Assembly: GCF_002078875.1 (NCBI RefSeq)
Contig: NC_034415.1
Location: 23,971,381-24,035,380 of the forward strand
Length of the DNA: 64,000 nucleotides
Source of the DNA: Numida meleagris
Taxonomy: Eukaryota > Chordata > Aves > Galliformes > Numididae
Direction of reading: 5' to 3'
Shown: in pieces, positions 25,430 to 34,549 of the stretch
Layout of the letters: each line of letters starts with the position of its first letter
Numbering within the stretch: position 1 is the first letter of the stretch
Made by a program: the position numbers and the translations under genes
Notes under the pieces: model-generated
What the model was told of the DNA's origin: nothing
The model's input: the letters and a program-made list of their open reading frames with translations, nothing else
The model's database searches: none

Positions 25430-26400
25430 GGGACGGCTTCTCCCCGGCGCCGGGCCGCTCCCCGGGCAGGTGCCTGCAGCCGCGGGGCACGGCGGCTCCC
25501 GGAGCTCAAACAGCCGAAAACACCTTTCTTTTTTTTTTTTTTTCTTTCCCTTTTCCCTCCCTCCCGGCCGCGCGATGGCCGCGGCGGCGCTGCGCGGGGA
25601 GCGGCGGGGCCGTAGGGGCGGGGCGGGCGCTGCAGGCCTTCCTGCCCGGCCGCGCCGCAACTCCGCCGCGCCTCCTTAAATCTCTGCCGTTAAAATGTGG
25701 GCGGGTGTTTCAACTCAAAAAGCGCTCAAATTTTTTTTCTTTTCAAAAAAAGCTGATGAGGTTAAAAAAAAAAAAAAAAAGGAGGGGGGGTGGAAGAGAG
25801 AGAGAGAGAGAAACCGGCTTCGTGTCCGTAGGAAACAGAAGTAGCGATTGTTTGCGCTTAAAAAAGGGAGAGCGCAGAGCCGCGGGAGGAGGCAGCGGGC
25901 GCGGAGCGGCAAGTGCAGCGTTCTGCGGAGCGGACGGAGCGGCGCAGCGCGGCTGTCATCGGCGGCGGCACCCCGGGCCGGGCGCTGCACCCTCGGCTCC
26001 TCCGTCCCCGGCCCGGACGGCACCGGCACCGGCAGCGGCACCGAGAGCGGCGGGGCCTCGGCTCCCCGCGGAGACGGCATGAGCCCACCCTGCCGGGCCG
26101 CCGCCCGCCGCCCCGCGGCCCCCCTGGATGCCCCGCGGCCGCCGCCGCCCAGGGCGGCCCCCGCCGGCCCGGATCGTGGAGCCGCGGAGAGGCCGCGGGA
26201 GTGAGGCCGCCGCCGGCAGAGAGAGCACCGAGGGAGGGAGTGAGCTTCGGGCGCGCCTCGCCACGCGCCTTCTGCCCGGCCCGGAGCGGGGCATGCAGCG
26301 GGCGGACCCCGCTAGAGAAGACTTTGCCTCGGAGCTGCGGCTGCTGAGGCTCAGATGCCGACTGTGAGCAGGGTGGGTTGTCTTCTTCCAGGATCTCAGG
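25430..26400 (+). promoter_or_regulatory. CDKN2C: CDKN2C promoter and presumed non-coding first exon (CpG island)
   Basis: Dense CpG sequence upstream of CDKN2C, as expected for its promoter. GC boxes occur at about 25616-25626 (GGGGCGGGGCGGG) and about 25698-25704 (GGGCGGG). A TTTGCGC motif near 25851-25857 is a possible E2F half site; E2F control of p18 is known in mammals, but this site is only a candidate. Possible donors for a non-coding exon include GGGTGGGT near 26370-26376. Long open frames in this block on both strands arise from GC-rich composition and are not proposed as genes. Confidence 0.55.
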
Positions 26401-26430
26401 TCTGAGTGAGTCTCCGGTATACGTACGTGT

Positions 26431-26454
26431 ATATATGTTACGTGTAACATATAT
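26431..26454. repeat. Near-perfect DNA palindrome upstream of CDKN2C
   Basis: Arms ATATATGTTAC (26431-26441) and GTAACATATAT (26444-26454) are perfect reverse complements separated by only GT. It sits at the AT-rich edge of the CpG island, about 290 bp before the CDKN2C start codon. It could be a binding site for a dimeric factor or simple-sequence DNA related to the neighbouring TATA/ACGT repeats. Confidence 0.8.
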
Positions 26455-26743
26455 CATATATCGCATAGCTCTTAATATATTTCCCCTCGCAACCGGCCAA
26501 AGGCTTTAATATGAGTTCCTCTCTATGTGGAAGCAAAGAAATCTTCTTTCAAGCGGAGCTGCAGTTTTGCTGAATAATCACGTGTGAGTTAGGGGCGGGC
26601 TCTTGGCAAGGAGTTTTTTTACGAGTATTTACTACAAGGTCTACTCCAGAAGATTAACCATCCCAATCCTTCTGTCAGTCTCCGATGCCATGCCTGGTTA
26701 AAAAAAAATCTCATCTTTTTCTGATCGTCAGTCACCCTAAAGA

Positions 26744-26872
26744 ATGGCCGAGCCTTCTGGGAACGAGCTGGCGTCCGCGGCTGCCAAGGGGGACCTAGTG
26801 CAACTCACTAATTTGTTGCAAAAGAATGTAAACGTCAATGCACAAAATGGATTTGGGAGGACTGCGCTGCAG
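26744..26872 (+). CDS. CDKN2C: CDKN2C coding exon 1 (p18-INK4c, N-terminal ankyrin repeat)
   Basis: It encodes 43 residues beginning MAEPSGNELASAAAKGDL and ending NGFGRTALQ, which match vertebrate p18-INK4c closely. p18 binds CDK4 and CDK6, blocks cyclin D activation and so holds RB in its growth-suppressing form. This exon encodes ankyrin repeat 1 and the beginning of repeat 2. The context AGAATGG gives a strong Kozak start. A pyrimidine tract followed by CAG at 26729-26731 looks like the acceptor of this exon; if used, the 5' leader in this exon is only 12 nt. Just upstream, ATG at 26690 opens a three-codon uORF that such splicing would remove. The donor after 26872 is GTTGGT, a weak match to consensus. 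It joins in phase 0 to 30291. Confidence 0.97.
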
Positions 26873-27045
26873 GTTGGTATCCAGAGAGGGAGAAAATATT
26901 TCATCACTGCTACCTACGTGACCCGGGTTGCCAAAAAGACAACGCTTTGAGCAGGCTGGTGGAGAAATGCGAGGGCTTTTTCAACGAGTTGGATGCCATA
27001 TTTTATAACTTTAGTGGCTCCAGCTCCCTAAAATGACGTACTTGA

Positions 27046-27051
27046 AATAAA
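27046..27051 (+). terminator. CDKN2C: Candidate intronic polyadenylation signal
   Basis: A canonical AATAAA lies 96 bases after the in-frame stop that would be used if the weak GTTGGT donor were skipped. It is seen in sequence; its use is inference. Confidence 0.35.
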
Positions 27052-27263
27052 AGTGCTCAGAAGCAGTGGTTCAGCCGGGGGTCACCCTCGGTGGCGGACG
27101 GGCTGAGAGTTGGGTGCGATTTGGGAACTCGGAGGGGAGGAGGCAGAGAATGAAATAGAGGAGACGAAAAGAAATCACCGTAGGTGAGCAGGGCTCAGGG
27201 CAGGTCTGTAAACACCGATGTGCTATGGTTTGGAGCTGTAGTTCTCTGTTCTCCCCCCCCCCT

Positions 27264-27279
27264 NNNNNNNNNNNNNNNN
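27264..27279. other. Assembly gap (16 N) after a C-run
   Basis: Unknown bases directly follow a run of ten C residues within the CDKN2C intron. The homopolymer probably caused the sequencing failure. The true gap length is unknown. Confidence 0.95.
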
Positions 27280-28429
27280 CTGGGCTCTGCCGCGATGGTA
27301 CTTTTCCTTTATGCGCTGTTTGTGCCGAATGACCTTTCTCGTTCGGAGGCTGCACAGCACCGAACACCTTCGATGCGCGCTCAGAGCCGCGGAGCGGCAC
27401 CCCGAGCCCCGCCACCGCAGCTCCATTCATCATTAGGGATGAAAATTGCCCTTTCTCAGCTCGGTGGCGGGGCGGGGGTTCAGCTTTTTCGTTTCTGACC
27501 GTCCGTGGGGTGCTGTGTCCTCGTTTTTCAGCGTGGAGCCGCGCAGGCAGCATTTGGAGCTCATCCAACTGCGAACTGTTGCAGATGATGAAAGATTTTG
27601 CTTTTTATAATATCAGATAATGATGGCGAAAAGGGTCGAATCCGTACGGGATAGCGAAAGGAACGATTTATAAATCAGGAGAAAGTGTGTGGTTATTAGT
27701 ACCGAAGGTGAAACAGAGGGACGTGGAAGCAGAGCTCCGGGGCTTATTAATTTCACACGTTAGAAAAATCGTTTGTTAACTCTTCTCCCCCCTCCCCGAA
27801 ACCACGAGAATCATTTCTGAAATTTTGTTTGTAAAAAGCAGAGGGCTTGCGGATGAACTCGAGATATTTACAGCTTTTTTTTTTTTTTTTTTTTCCTGAC
27901 TTGACATCGACATGTTGTATTTCGAAAATGAGCACCTCTCGCTGAAAAGCGAGGATGGCCCTAGGGGGGCACATCACAGGGGCCCGAGGGCTGTACAATT
28001 TTTTGGAGGCTGTTCTCACCCAACTCGGGCACCGGGTGACTGTGCGGGCACTTGGGGCAACTTTTAAGAGAGTGAAAGGATGGAAATTAGACACTTACAG
28101 CAAAAACTCTGCAAGGGAGAAAGAAACTTCCAGCTCGGGGCTTCATCCTCGGGACGAGGGCTGAAAAGCCATTTGCACAGCAGCAGTGTATTTGCTGAGA
28201 GCTGCCCGTGCCCTCCGTGGGGCCGCTTCGCACAGAGGCACAGCACCCGCTCCCCGGCCCCACTCCGCGCTGCGGCCGTCGGTCCTCACCGAACGGAGAG
28301 GGACAGCCCGGGGCAGAGCAGGAGGGTCCGGGGCACTGTTTTCTGTAGGTACCACCCGAAGTGGGCTGCGGGTGCGTGGCTGCCCTCGGAAGAGCTCTGT
28401 CAATGCAGCCTCCCAAATTTAGACAATCA

Positions 28430-28473
28430 GTCAATATTATCTCAATAATCTGTCAATATTCTCTCAATAATCT
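28430..28473. repeat. 22-bp tandem duplication
   Basis: Two adjacent 22-bp units (28430-28451 and 28452-28473) begin GTCAATATT and end CTCAATAATCT. They differ at one base, and a partial third unit follows. It is a small minisatellite in the CDKN2C intron. Confidence 0.85.
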
Positions 28474-28515
28474 CTCAGTAAAAACGGGGAGGCTGTCTAA
28501 ATATTAATATTTGTG

Positions 28516-28532
28516 GATATATATATATATAT
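28516..28532. repeat. (AT)n microsatellite
   Basis: Run of alternating A and T after GTGG, in the CDKN2C intron. Confidence 0.85.
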
Positions 28533-29612
28533 CCCCCCGAATTTCTGTTTAATTCAGCAGCTGCTCGGCTTCTCTTCCTCTCTGCTTTTTGTTTCAGATG
28601 AGGTGCTCTCTGCAGGCCTCAGTGCCCGTCCTGCCCCGATTCTCCCTGTCACAGCTACCGGCTGCTGCTCGCTCCCGAGCGGAGCCAGGCAGAAAGGAGT
28701 TGTGCAGCCCCCGCCCCAGCTTCATCCCCTCTGTTAGCATTTTCTCCCCCCCGCATGTGGCAATGCAGCCTCACTCCCCGAGCCTGCCTTCCTCGAGCCT
28801 ATTAACTCCCACTTCAACCAAATACACGTTTTAAATCCACAAAAAATACACCCTGAGCCCTCCAAAAATACTCCCTAAGCCACCCCAATAATTTTACCAA
28901 CACAAAGGAGAGCTCGCACTGCTCCTATTTTCTCTCTCAGCCCTGCTCAGAAGTGAAAGAGGGCTCGGGGCAGTATGCTCAGAGCACTGCCTTCCCCGAG
29001 CCTCTGCTCTCTGCACCCACTCTGCCCCACAGCCCCGCACCGAACTGGGGAAGGAATTAGATTTAGTAATTAGAGGAATAATTAGAGGAACCTTTAATTT
29101 TTTGGTCTTAAAAAGCCAAATGCATATTTTTCACCAGGAGACTTTTGGGGCAAATGCCTTGTGTAAATCATGCTAAAATTATTTACCATCTAATGTAGTG
29201 TAACAATAATTTATGCTGATATTTTTGTTTTTGCAAGGTTTTCAAATCAGTTCTAAGGAAATAGGATATTTTTCTCGGATTTGACACTTGCAGTGAGGCT
29301 GATGGCAAGAACAGGGCAATGCTGCCTGAGGGGTGCAGAGTGTGCACTGCCGTGTGTATTCCTGACAGTCTCTGAGAAAACAACAACCACAGAAAAAAGG
29401 GAAATTGGGTGGAAATCGGTGCAGGCTGTTAAGTTCCAAATAAGAAAAATTTGCATTCTAATTTTTAATGATTTTATGATGCAATTGAGAAAATTTAAGG
29501 AGGCATTTTAATTTTTTTTTTCCTGAGAGGAACAATCAGAAAAATCCAACGAAGGTTTTTGAAATAAGGATGTGTGTAACAACAGAATGTAGCCGTGGTT
29601 TGCTTATAGTAA

Positions 29613-29652
29613 AATTATAGAATCATAATATAATCATAGAATCATATAAACA
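29613..29652 (-). mobile_element. Possible CR1 3' tail stub
   Basis: TATAGAATCATAATATAATC followed by ATAGAATCATATAA resembles degenerate CR1 octamers in reverse complement. No CR1 body is recognisable to the right, so this may be a very short insertion or chance. Confidence 0.35.
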
Positions 29653-30290
29653 CAGGATAATTTGTTGGTTTTAGGAGGAAATGTGTGGGACTTTGAAACA
29701 CTCCTTTAACTTGTTCTCAGGTGACATTCTGAGACTCAAACATTGGGGAGAACAATTTCTTGGAGCATTTTTTTTTCTTAGCAGCCAGAACTATGGCACA
29801 GCACAAATATTTGCTTTATGATAATGCACAGACAATGCAAACACCTGAGGGCTTATCAAAACACATCGCGCATTTTCTATCGCTGAGGTACAATCTCTGT
29901 TCCTCGGAGACCCATAGCTGATGGTGAGCGGCAGTAAGCGGTGATGCGAAGGTGTCTCGGTGCAAACAGACGCGGGCCGGGCTCCGTGTCCCTGCAGTAA
30001 GGAACCGAGATAACTTCTTGGGGAGAAGTCGTGTCCCTTCCTCGCTGCCCGCAGCAGGCATTAATCTCTGAGAAAAAGCTGTCACCACCGAAACACCAAC
30101 AACTCCCCTAATGCTGCCGAGGTCAGAGAGGAAAGCTCGAAATTAGACGTACCGGCGGGTCCTTAGAGCTGCGCACGGGGCTCCTCTGCCTGCCGTCGGG
30201 GGCCGGAGCCGGGACGGGCTCGGAGCTGGGGGCTGAGGGCTGGGGCAGCGCGGAGCCCCGCGGGCGCTCACCTCTCACTCCGTCCCGCAG

Positions 30291-30665
30291 GTGATGAAGC
30301 TCGGCAACCCCGAGATCGCCCGCAGACTGCTGATGAGCGGCGCGAACCCCAACCTGAAGGACAGTACCGGCTTCGCCGTCATTCACGACGTAGCCAGAGC
30401 AGGTTTCCTGGACACTTTGCAGACCCTGCTGGAGTTCCACGCCGACGTGAACATCGAGGACGCGGAAGGCAACCTGCCGCTGCACCTGGCGGCGCAGGAG
30501 GGCCACGTGCGGGTGGTGGAGTTCCTGCTGCGGCGCACCCCGAGCCGCGTGGCTCACCAGAACCGCCGCGGCGACACCGCGCTGGACGTGGCCCGGCTGT
30601 ACCGGCGCAGCGCCGTGGTGCGGCTGATGGAGGGCGGCCCGCCGCCCGCGGCCGACGCCGACTGA
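30291..30665 (+). CDS. CDKN2C: CDKN2C coding exon 2 (p18-INK4c, ankyrin repeats 2-5 and C-terminus)
   Basis: The exon starts right after the CCCGCAG acceptor, with GTG (Val44) and then [13 protein letters not shown]. It runs to TGA at 30663-30665, adding 124 residues for a protein of 167, against 168 in human as I recall. Visible ankyrin features include [20 protein letters not shown], the [13 protein letters not shown] stretch, and [20 protein letters not shown]. These form repeats 2-5, which stack against the CDK6 N-lobe. The last repeat and tail differ from mammals: the tail is [10 protein letters not shown] and the final helix is arginine-rich. The exon is strikingly GC-rich compared with coding exon 1, mainly at third positions. 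Confidence 0.97.
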   Translation: MMKLGNPEIARRLLMSGANPNLKDSTGFAVIHDVARAGFLDTLQTLLEFHADVNIEDAEGNLPLHLAAQEGHVRVVEFLLRRTPSRVAHQNRRGDTALDVARLYRRSAVVRLMEGGPPPAADAD

Positions 30666-31300
30666 ACCGGGCCCCCTCGGACCTTGCGGCTCTCAGCCTC
30701 ATTCTTTTTTTTTTTTTTTTTCCTTTTTAATAACGTTTGGTTCAACCTTACTTCTATTTTTTTTGTTGTTATATTTTTCGAATAGTTGATAGCGTGAGTT
30801 CAAGAAGTTGTAGAGGTGGGGTTTTAGCTAAGGAAAAGGATTTCAGTGCACGGTGGCGGCACGTCGCTACCGCCGCCGCTCGCGGGACTCCTAGCCCCGC
30901 CGTGCCCACGCCGCCGCTCGCACCGGGCTTCCAGCACCACGCTCTGCAGTGTATCCCCGCTCATTACTCAGCCATTAACTCGAACGCTGCGTATCCACTG
31001 CTTAATGTTCCCTTTCTGCGCCGGGGGAAGGAAACAGCCCGCGGGGATTCTTCCCCCTCTCATCGTCCCCCCCATCCCCTCGGCTCAGTCCAACTCGCTT
31101 TGGGGTCGGGCAGGGATTGGGAGCGGCCCGGCACAGGGCCCGGGAGCGCCGCTTCGGGCAGCTGCCTCAGTTTGACACTAACAGGAGCTCGTAGGAGTAG
31201 GTCGCTCGCTTTCTAAATGTAGATGACACTTTTCCCGTTTGTGTATTTAAACTTTCACCGAGCTGCTTTTGAGTTTAGTTACCAGAAACAACATAAGTGG

Positions 31301-31333
<33 letters not shown>

Positions 31334-31640
31334 GCCAGAGGTTTTGAAGAGCTCAGTTGGGTACTCCGAGCCGAAAAGTACATTATTTGCCAGTTTCAAA
31401 ATAGCAGATAACCATGAGCAGAGGAAGGAACACGGGGAGGCTGCAAAGCTACAGCTCCTCTGGTCCCTGCCTGAGCTGAGTACAGTTTCGATGCTCTTCG
31501 CACTCTCCGTTTTGTTTTGTCTGGGGAAAAAAAAAAAAAAAAAGGATGATAGCTGTATCTTACAAGTGTTTGTATACAGTGGAATTTAGGAAGCGACACG
31601 TTAGGTACTGGAGAGGTTATTTTATTGCCTGCACCTTATG
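30666..31640 (+). other. CDKN2C: CDKN2C 3' UTR region (end not determined)
   Basis: Sequence following the stop codon. It contains long T-tracts near 30704-30721 and 31302-31332 and an A-run near 31527-31543, with GC-rich sequence between. I found no canonical AATAAA within the first 2 kb. The nearest signals are ATTAAA at 32041-32046 and AATAAA repeats from 33375 onward, so the true 3' end cannot be fixed. Confidence 0.4.
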
Positions 31641-34530
31641 AGCAATGTAATCCCTGAACTGTTTCCCTTGCAGAACAGCCACCAGGGTCCTAAGGCCGAA
31701 CCCCCCCGTTACGCAGGGAGCAGCGGGAGGGGACGGCGAGCACACCGCGCAAAGCGGGGCCGGCGGACGGGAAGTGCGCTCTGAGCTGCGGGGTCCGATT
31801 GTCAATGGCACAGGATGGGAGGGCTTACGTCAGTGTGAAAGGAATGACTGGCTGCAAAATAGCTTCTAAAAGAGAAGGGGTGTACATTGCTTTACATTTT
31901 CTTTCCAAAAAAAAACAAACCCAAGAAGTATATACACAGTCCCGCAAAATGAGTTACCGTTGTTTTCCAGTATCAATAATTTCCTGGAACTGTCCATTCC
32001 GTCGCTGTACTCTCACAACCACTGTGTTCTGCGTTCTCTGATTAAAAACCTCTGTGCATCGCAAAGCGTCGCGCGGTTCTGTGGCACATTTGTTCCAGAG
32101 GGGCTACGGGCCCCCTCCCACCCGCAGCGGGTGGGGAGCACCCAGGGGCCGCGCTCACCGCTCCTGCTCTCCCCTACCTGCTCAGCCCAGGAACCCCCCC
32201 GCCCCAGCGACGCTCCGTCCTCGAGCTGCCCGCACCCCCCGCCCCGCCCTCCCGGTGTCCGCGGGATGCTCCCGGCTCGCGGTGCGCTGCTCTCCCGTCC
32301 TCAAAGCCTATTCCTCGGCAGCGATATGGTACATTGACACCTCCCCGCCCCGCCCTTGGCATCGGGAGGGGAATGGATGCTGGAAACTCCCTGGGGAACG
32401 GGAGAGGGGTCTTCCCTATGTGCTGCAGTGCTCCTCAGTGGGAATCCTTCTGCCCCAAAGGGTTCTCAGCTCGGACGTGGTTCGAGAAGTGGCTTTTGTG
32501 ACTCTTTCCTCGCGCTCTAACAGCAGCAGAAAGTTCCATTTTACAAATCCTGTTGGTGACAATGTCAACAATAACATTTAGCAGAGGATGCAAACACACA
32601 GATGGAACGAAATACTTTTTTGAAAGCTTTTATTGAGACAGAAACCGTCAGAAAAGAACATATCCCGAGCAGGAGTAACCCATGCGCAGCCCAGGAGCAG
32701 CGCAGCCGGGGCCGTGCACACCACAACCGCAGCGGGCGCGGTGCGGAGCAATGGGGAGCAAAACGCGTTCAGCGCTGCCCCGGGCACGGAGCCCTCTCCC
32801 CTATTTCGGGATGCGGGGCTGAGCTAGCTCATTGAACTTTGCTTCTAAATTAGAGCGGGAGGGAACGCTGAAATACGTCCGAAAAGGCGCAGATCCCGGA
32901 GGGATGCGGTGGGGAACGGCCCCTGGGTCCGGGAGGAACGGGGAGGGGGCACGGAGCGGGGCCTGGGGGGGATCCCCAGCACAGAAAGTGGGGACAACGG
33001 AGGGACTGCGTTCCATGAGGTTTTGTGCACGTTTCGGTGCGGTGAGAGGAGGGATGGGTGAGTTGCCGTTCCGTGCTGGGGTGAGGAATTACCTTCTTGG
33101 GAAACGCCGTTGCAGTGTTCACGTGAAGAAGGAGTTAAAATAGCAGAAAACTGCCACTTTGGAGCCTCTAAAAGAAAGAGGGATGCCTCTGCCATCGGTG
33201 CACCCGACGGTTCGAGGGGTCCGGGAGTGGTCCCACGGTATTATCCACTTCCCAGTGGAGTGTGATTGCCATGGAGAGGGAAAAAAAAAAAAAGCCAAGA
33301 GAGGAAAACTGCATTTATTCTGGAGGACGGTGGCACTGCGCGTGGCGGGGGTGGAGGGAAAGAAAATAGAAAAAAATAAACATTAAAAAAAATAAAAATA
33401 AATAAAAAAGAAAGCAGGGAAGCGAGCGGGCAGCTGCGGGCAGGGCGATGGTTCCGGGCCGCCGCGGGCAGCGCAGCCGAAGTCCCCGCGCAGCGCCGGG
33501 AGCCGCCGCCCGCTCTCAAAATGTCGGTGGCGGCGGAGCGCTGCGGCGTCCCCGGGGGAGCGGGGCCGGGGCGCGGCGGAGCGGGGCCGCCCCCGGAGGC
33601 CGCCGGGCTGGGGAGGGGGGGCAGCGCCCGGCTCCGAAACCGTTAGCTCGTCTCTACGGTTCCTTTCCCCTTTCTCTTCCTGTCCAAATATTTTTAAATT
33701 TACGCGCCTGAACTAACAGTCTGATTTTATTTCGTGAGTTTCCTCTGCGGGCTCCACCGCCGCTTCCCTCCGGCCCCCCGCCGCGAGTGGCCCGGCCCGG
33801 CCCGGCCGCACCGCTCCGCAGCCCAACCGCGGTGTTAGTTTTCTCTTTTCTTTCTCTTTTTTTGTCTCCCTTTTTTTTCCCCCATCCCTCTCCCGGAGCC
33901 GAAGAGCCGCAGTGCGGTGAGTACAGCGCGCCCCCCCGGCTCTTAGGGACCCCCCGAGCCGCGCATTCCGGTATCTCAGAGGCGAAGAAATCGCCCCCGG
34001 GTGCGGAGTGCCGCTGCTGCCGCGCTGCCGCTGCCATCCCCGCACCGCCCCGCTCCGGGCTGCGGGGGGGTCCCGGCGCGTAGCGCTCCTCACTCTGCGT
34101 TCATTGCTCCGAGCGTTCGCGTCGCCTCTGGGCATAATATCAGTGACATTTGGGCAAAGCGACGGGAACTGACGGCAGCTGCGCCGGGTGCTGACAGGAA
34201 CCCTGACCCCGCGCTGCGCCTATCCCGAGAGAGAGAAATGCTGCGGGGATAGCGGGGCACCGCGCGGCACCTGCGGGAGCGCCGACGGCTGCGGCTCTTC
34301 TCATAGCGGCGCTGGGTCGGCTCCGGGCTGGGCACACCGCGGGGTGCGGGGCACGGAGCCGGGCGGGGGCACGGAGCCGCGGCAGCCCGGCAGAGGGGCA
34401 CCAACCTCCGAGAGGCACCGGCTGAGCCCCGAGCGGCTCCGAGGGGAAGCGCGAGCCACCCGCGCCGTGGTCTCCCCATGACAGCTTTCTGGCGGTTGTA
34501 GAGGTGGGCAGGGGGGCACCGGTATTTATG
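31640..34530. other. GC- and CpG-rich intergenic region downstream of CDKN2C
   Basis: Several CpG-dense blocks (about 32.05-32.36, 32.69-33.02, 33.42-33.63, 33.75-34.1 and 34.2-34.5 kb) alternate with A- and T-runs. The open frames here are short, overlap on both strands and have the composition of CpG islands. I recognise none. AATAAA motifs cluster at 33375-33405 within an A-rich tract. The block may be CpG-island regulatory DNA or an unannotated non-coding transcript. Confidence 0.45.
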
Positions 34531-34539
34531 AGCATTGAC

Positions 34540-34547
34540 TATAAAAG
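34540..34547 (+). promoter_or_regulatory. TATA-box candidate (TATAAAAG)
   Basis: A consensus TATAAAAG stands in a short AT island inside CpG-rich DNA. A plausible start region (GAGAGAGCAGAGCCTGACG) lies 20-40 bp downstream. An 81-codon open frame begins at 34596, but its composition is typical of CpG islands and it is not proposed as a gene. No known gene start is expected here, so this is a candidate promoter for an unannotated transcript. Confidence 0.35.
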
Positions 34548-34549
34548 TT

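Larger units (their letters stand above)
21780..26380. promoter_or_regulatory. CpG-rich divergent promoter domain between FAF1 and CDKN2C
   Basis: The base composition changes abruptly from AT-rich to GC- and CpG-rich at about 21.78 kb and stays mostly so until about 26.38 kb, with an AT-richer dip near 24.1-24.7 kb. It therefore consists of at least two CpG islands: one over FAF1 exon 1 (about 21.8-23.1 kb) and one over the presumed CDKN2C first exon (about 25.4-26.4 kb). The genes are arranged head to head. Whether they share control is inference; the start sites are too far apart for a compact bidirectional promoter. Confidence 0.75.
26873..30290 (+). other. CDKN2C: CDKN2C intron between the two coding exons
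   Basis: Intron of 3418 bases as shown, including a 16-N gap. It begins GTTGGT and ends in a good acceptor, CTCCGTCCCGCAG. It carries C-run and T-run tracts (T-run at about 27873-27894), an imperfect 22-bp tandem repeat near 28.43 kb, an AT microsatellite near 28.52 kb and AT-rich sequence at 29.0-29.8 kb. A short tail-like ATCATAGAATCATATAA stretch near 29.63 kb may be a CR1 stub. The first bases keep the coding frame open to a TGA at 26948-26950, and an AATAAA follows at 27046. Confidence 0.9.

Noticed and set aside
25357..26466. Several open frames of 100-240 codons on both strands
   Set aside because: All overlap each other in a CpG island, have Arg/Ala/Pro/Gly-rich shadow composition and match no family.
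27071..27568. 165-codon minus-strand frame in the CDKN2C intron
   Set aside because: It crosses an N gap and low-complexity GC-rich sequence and has no recognisable domain.
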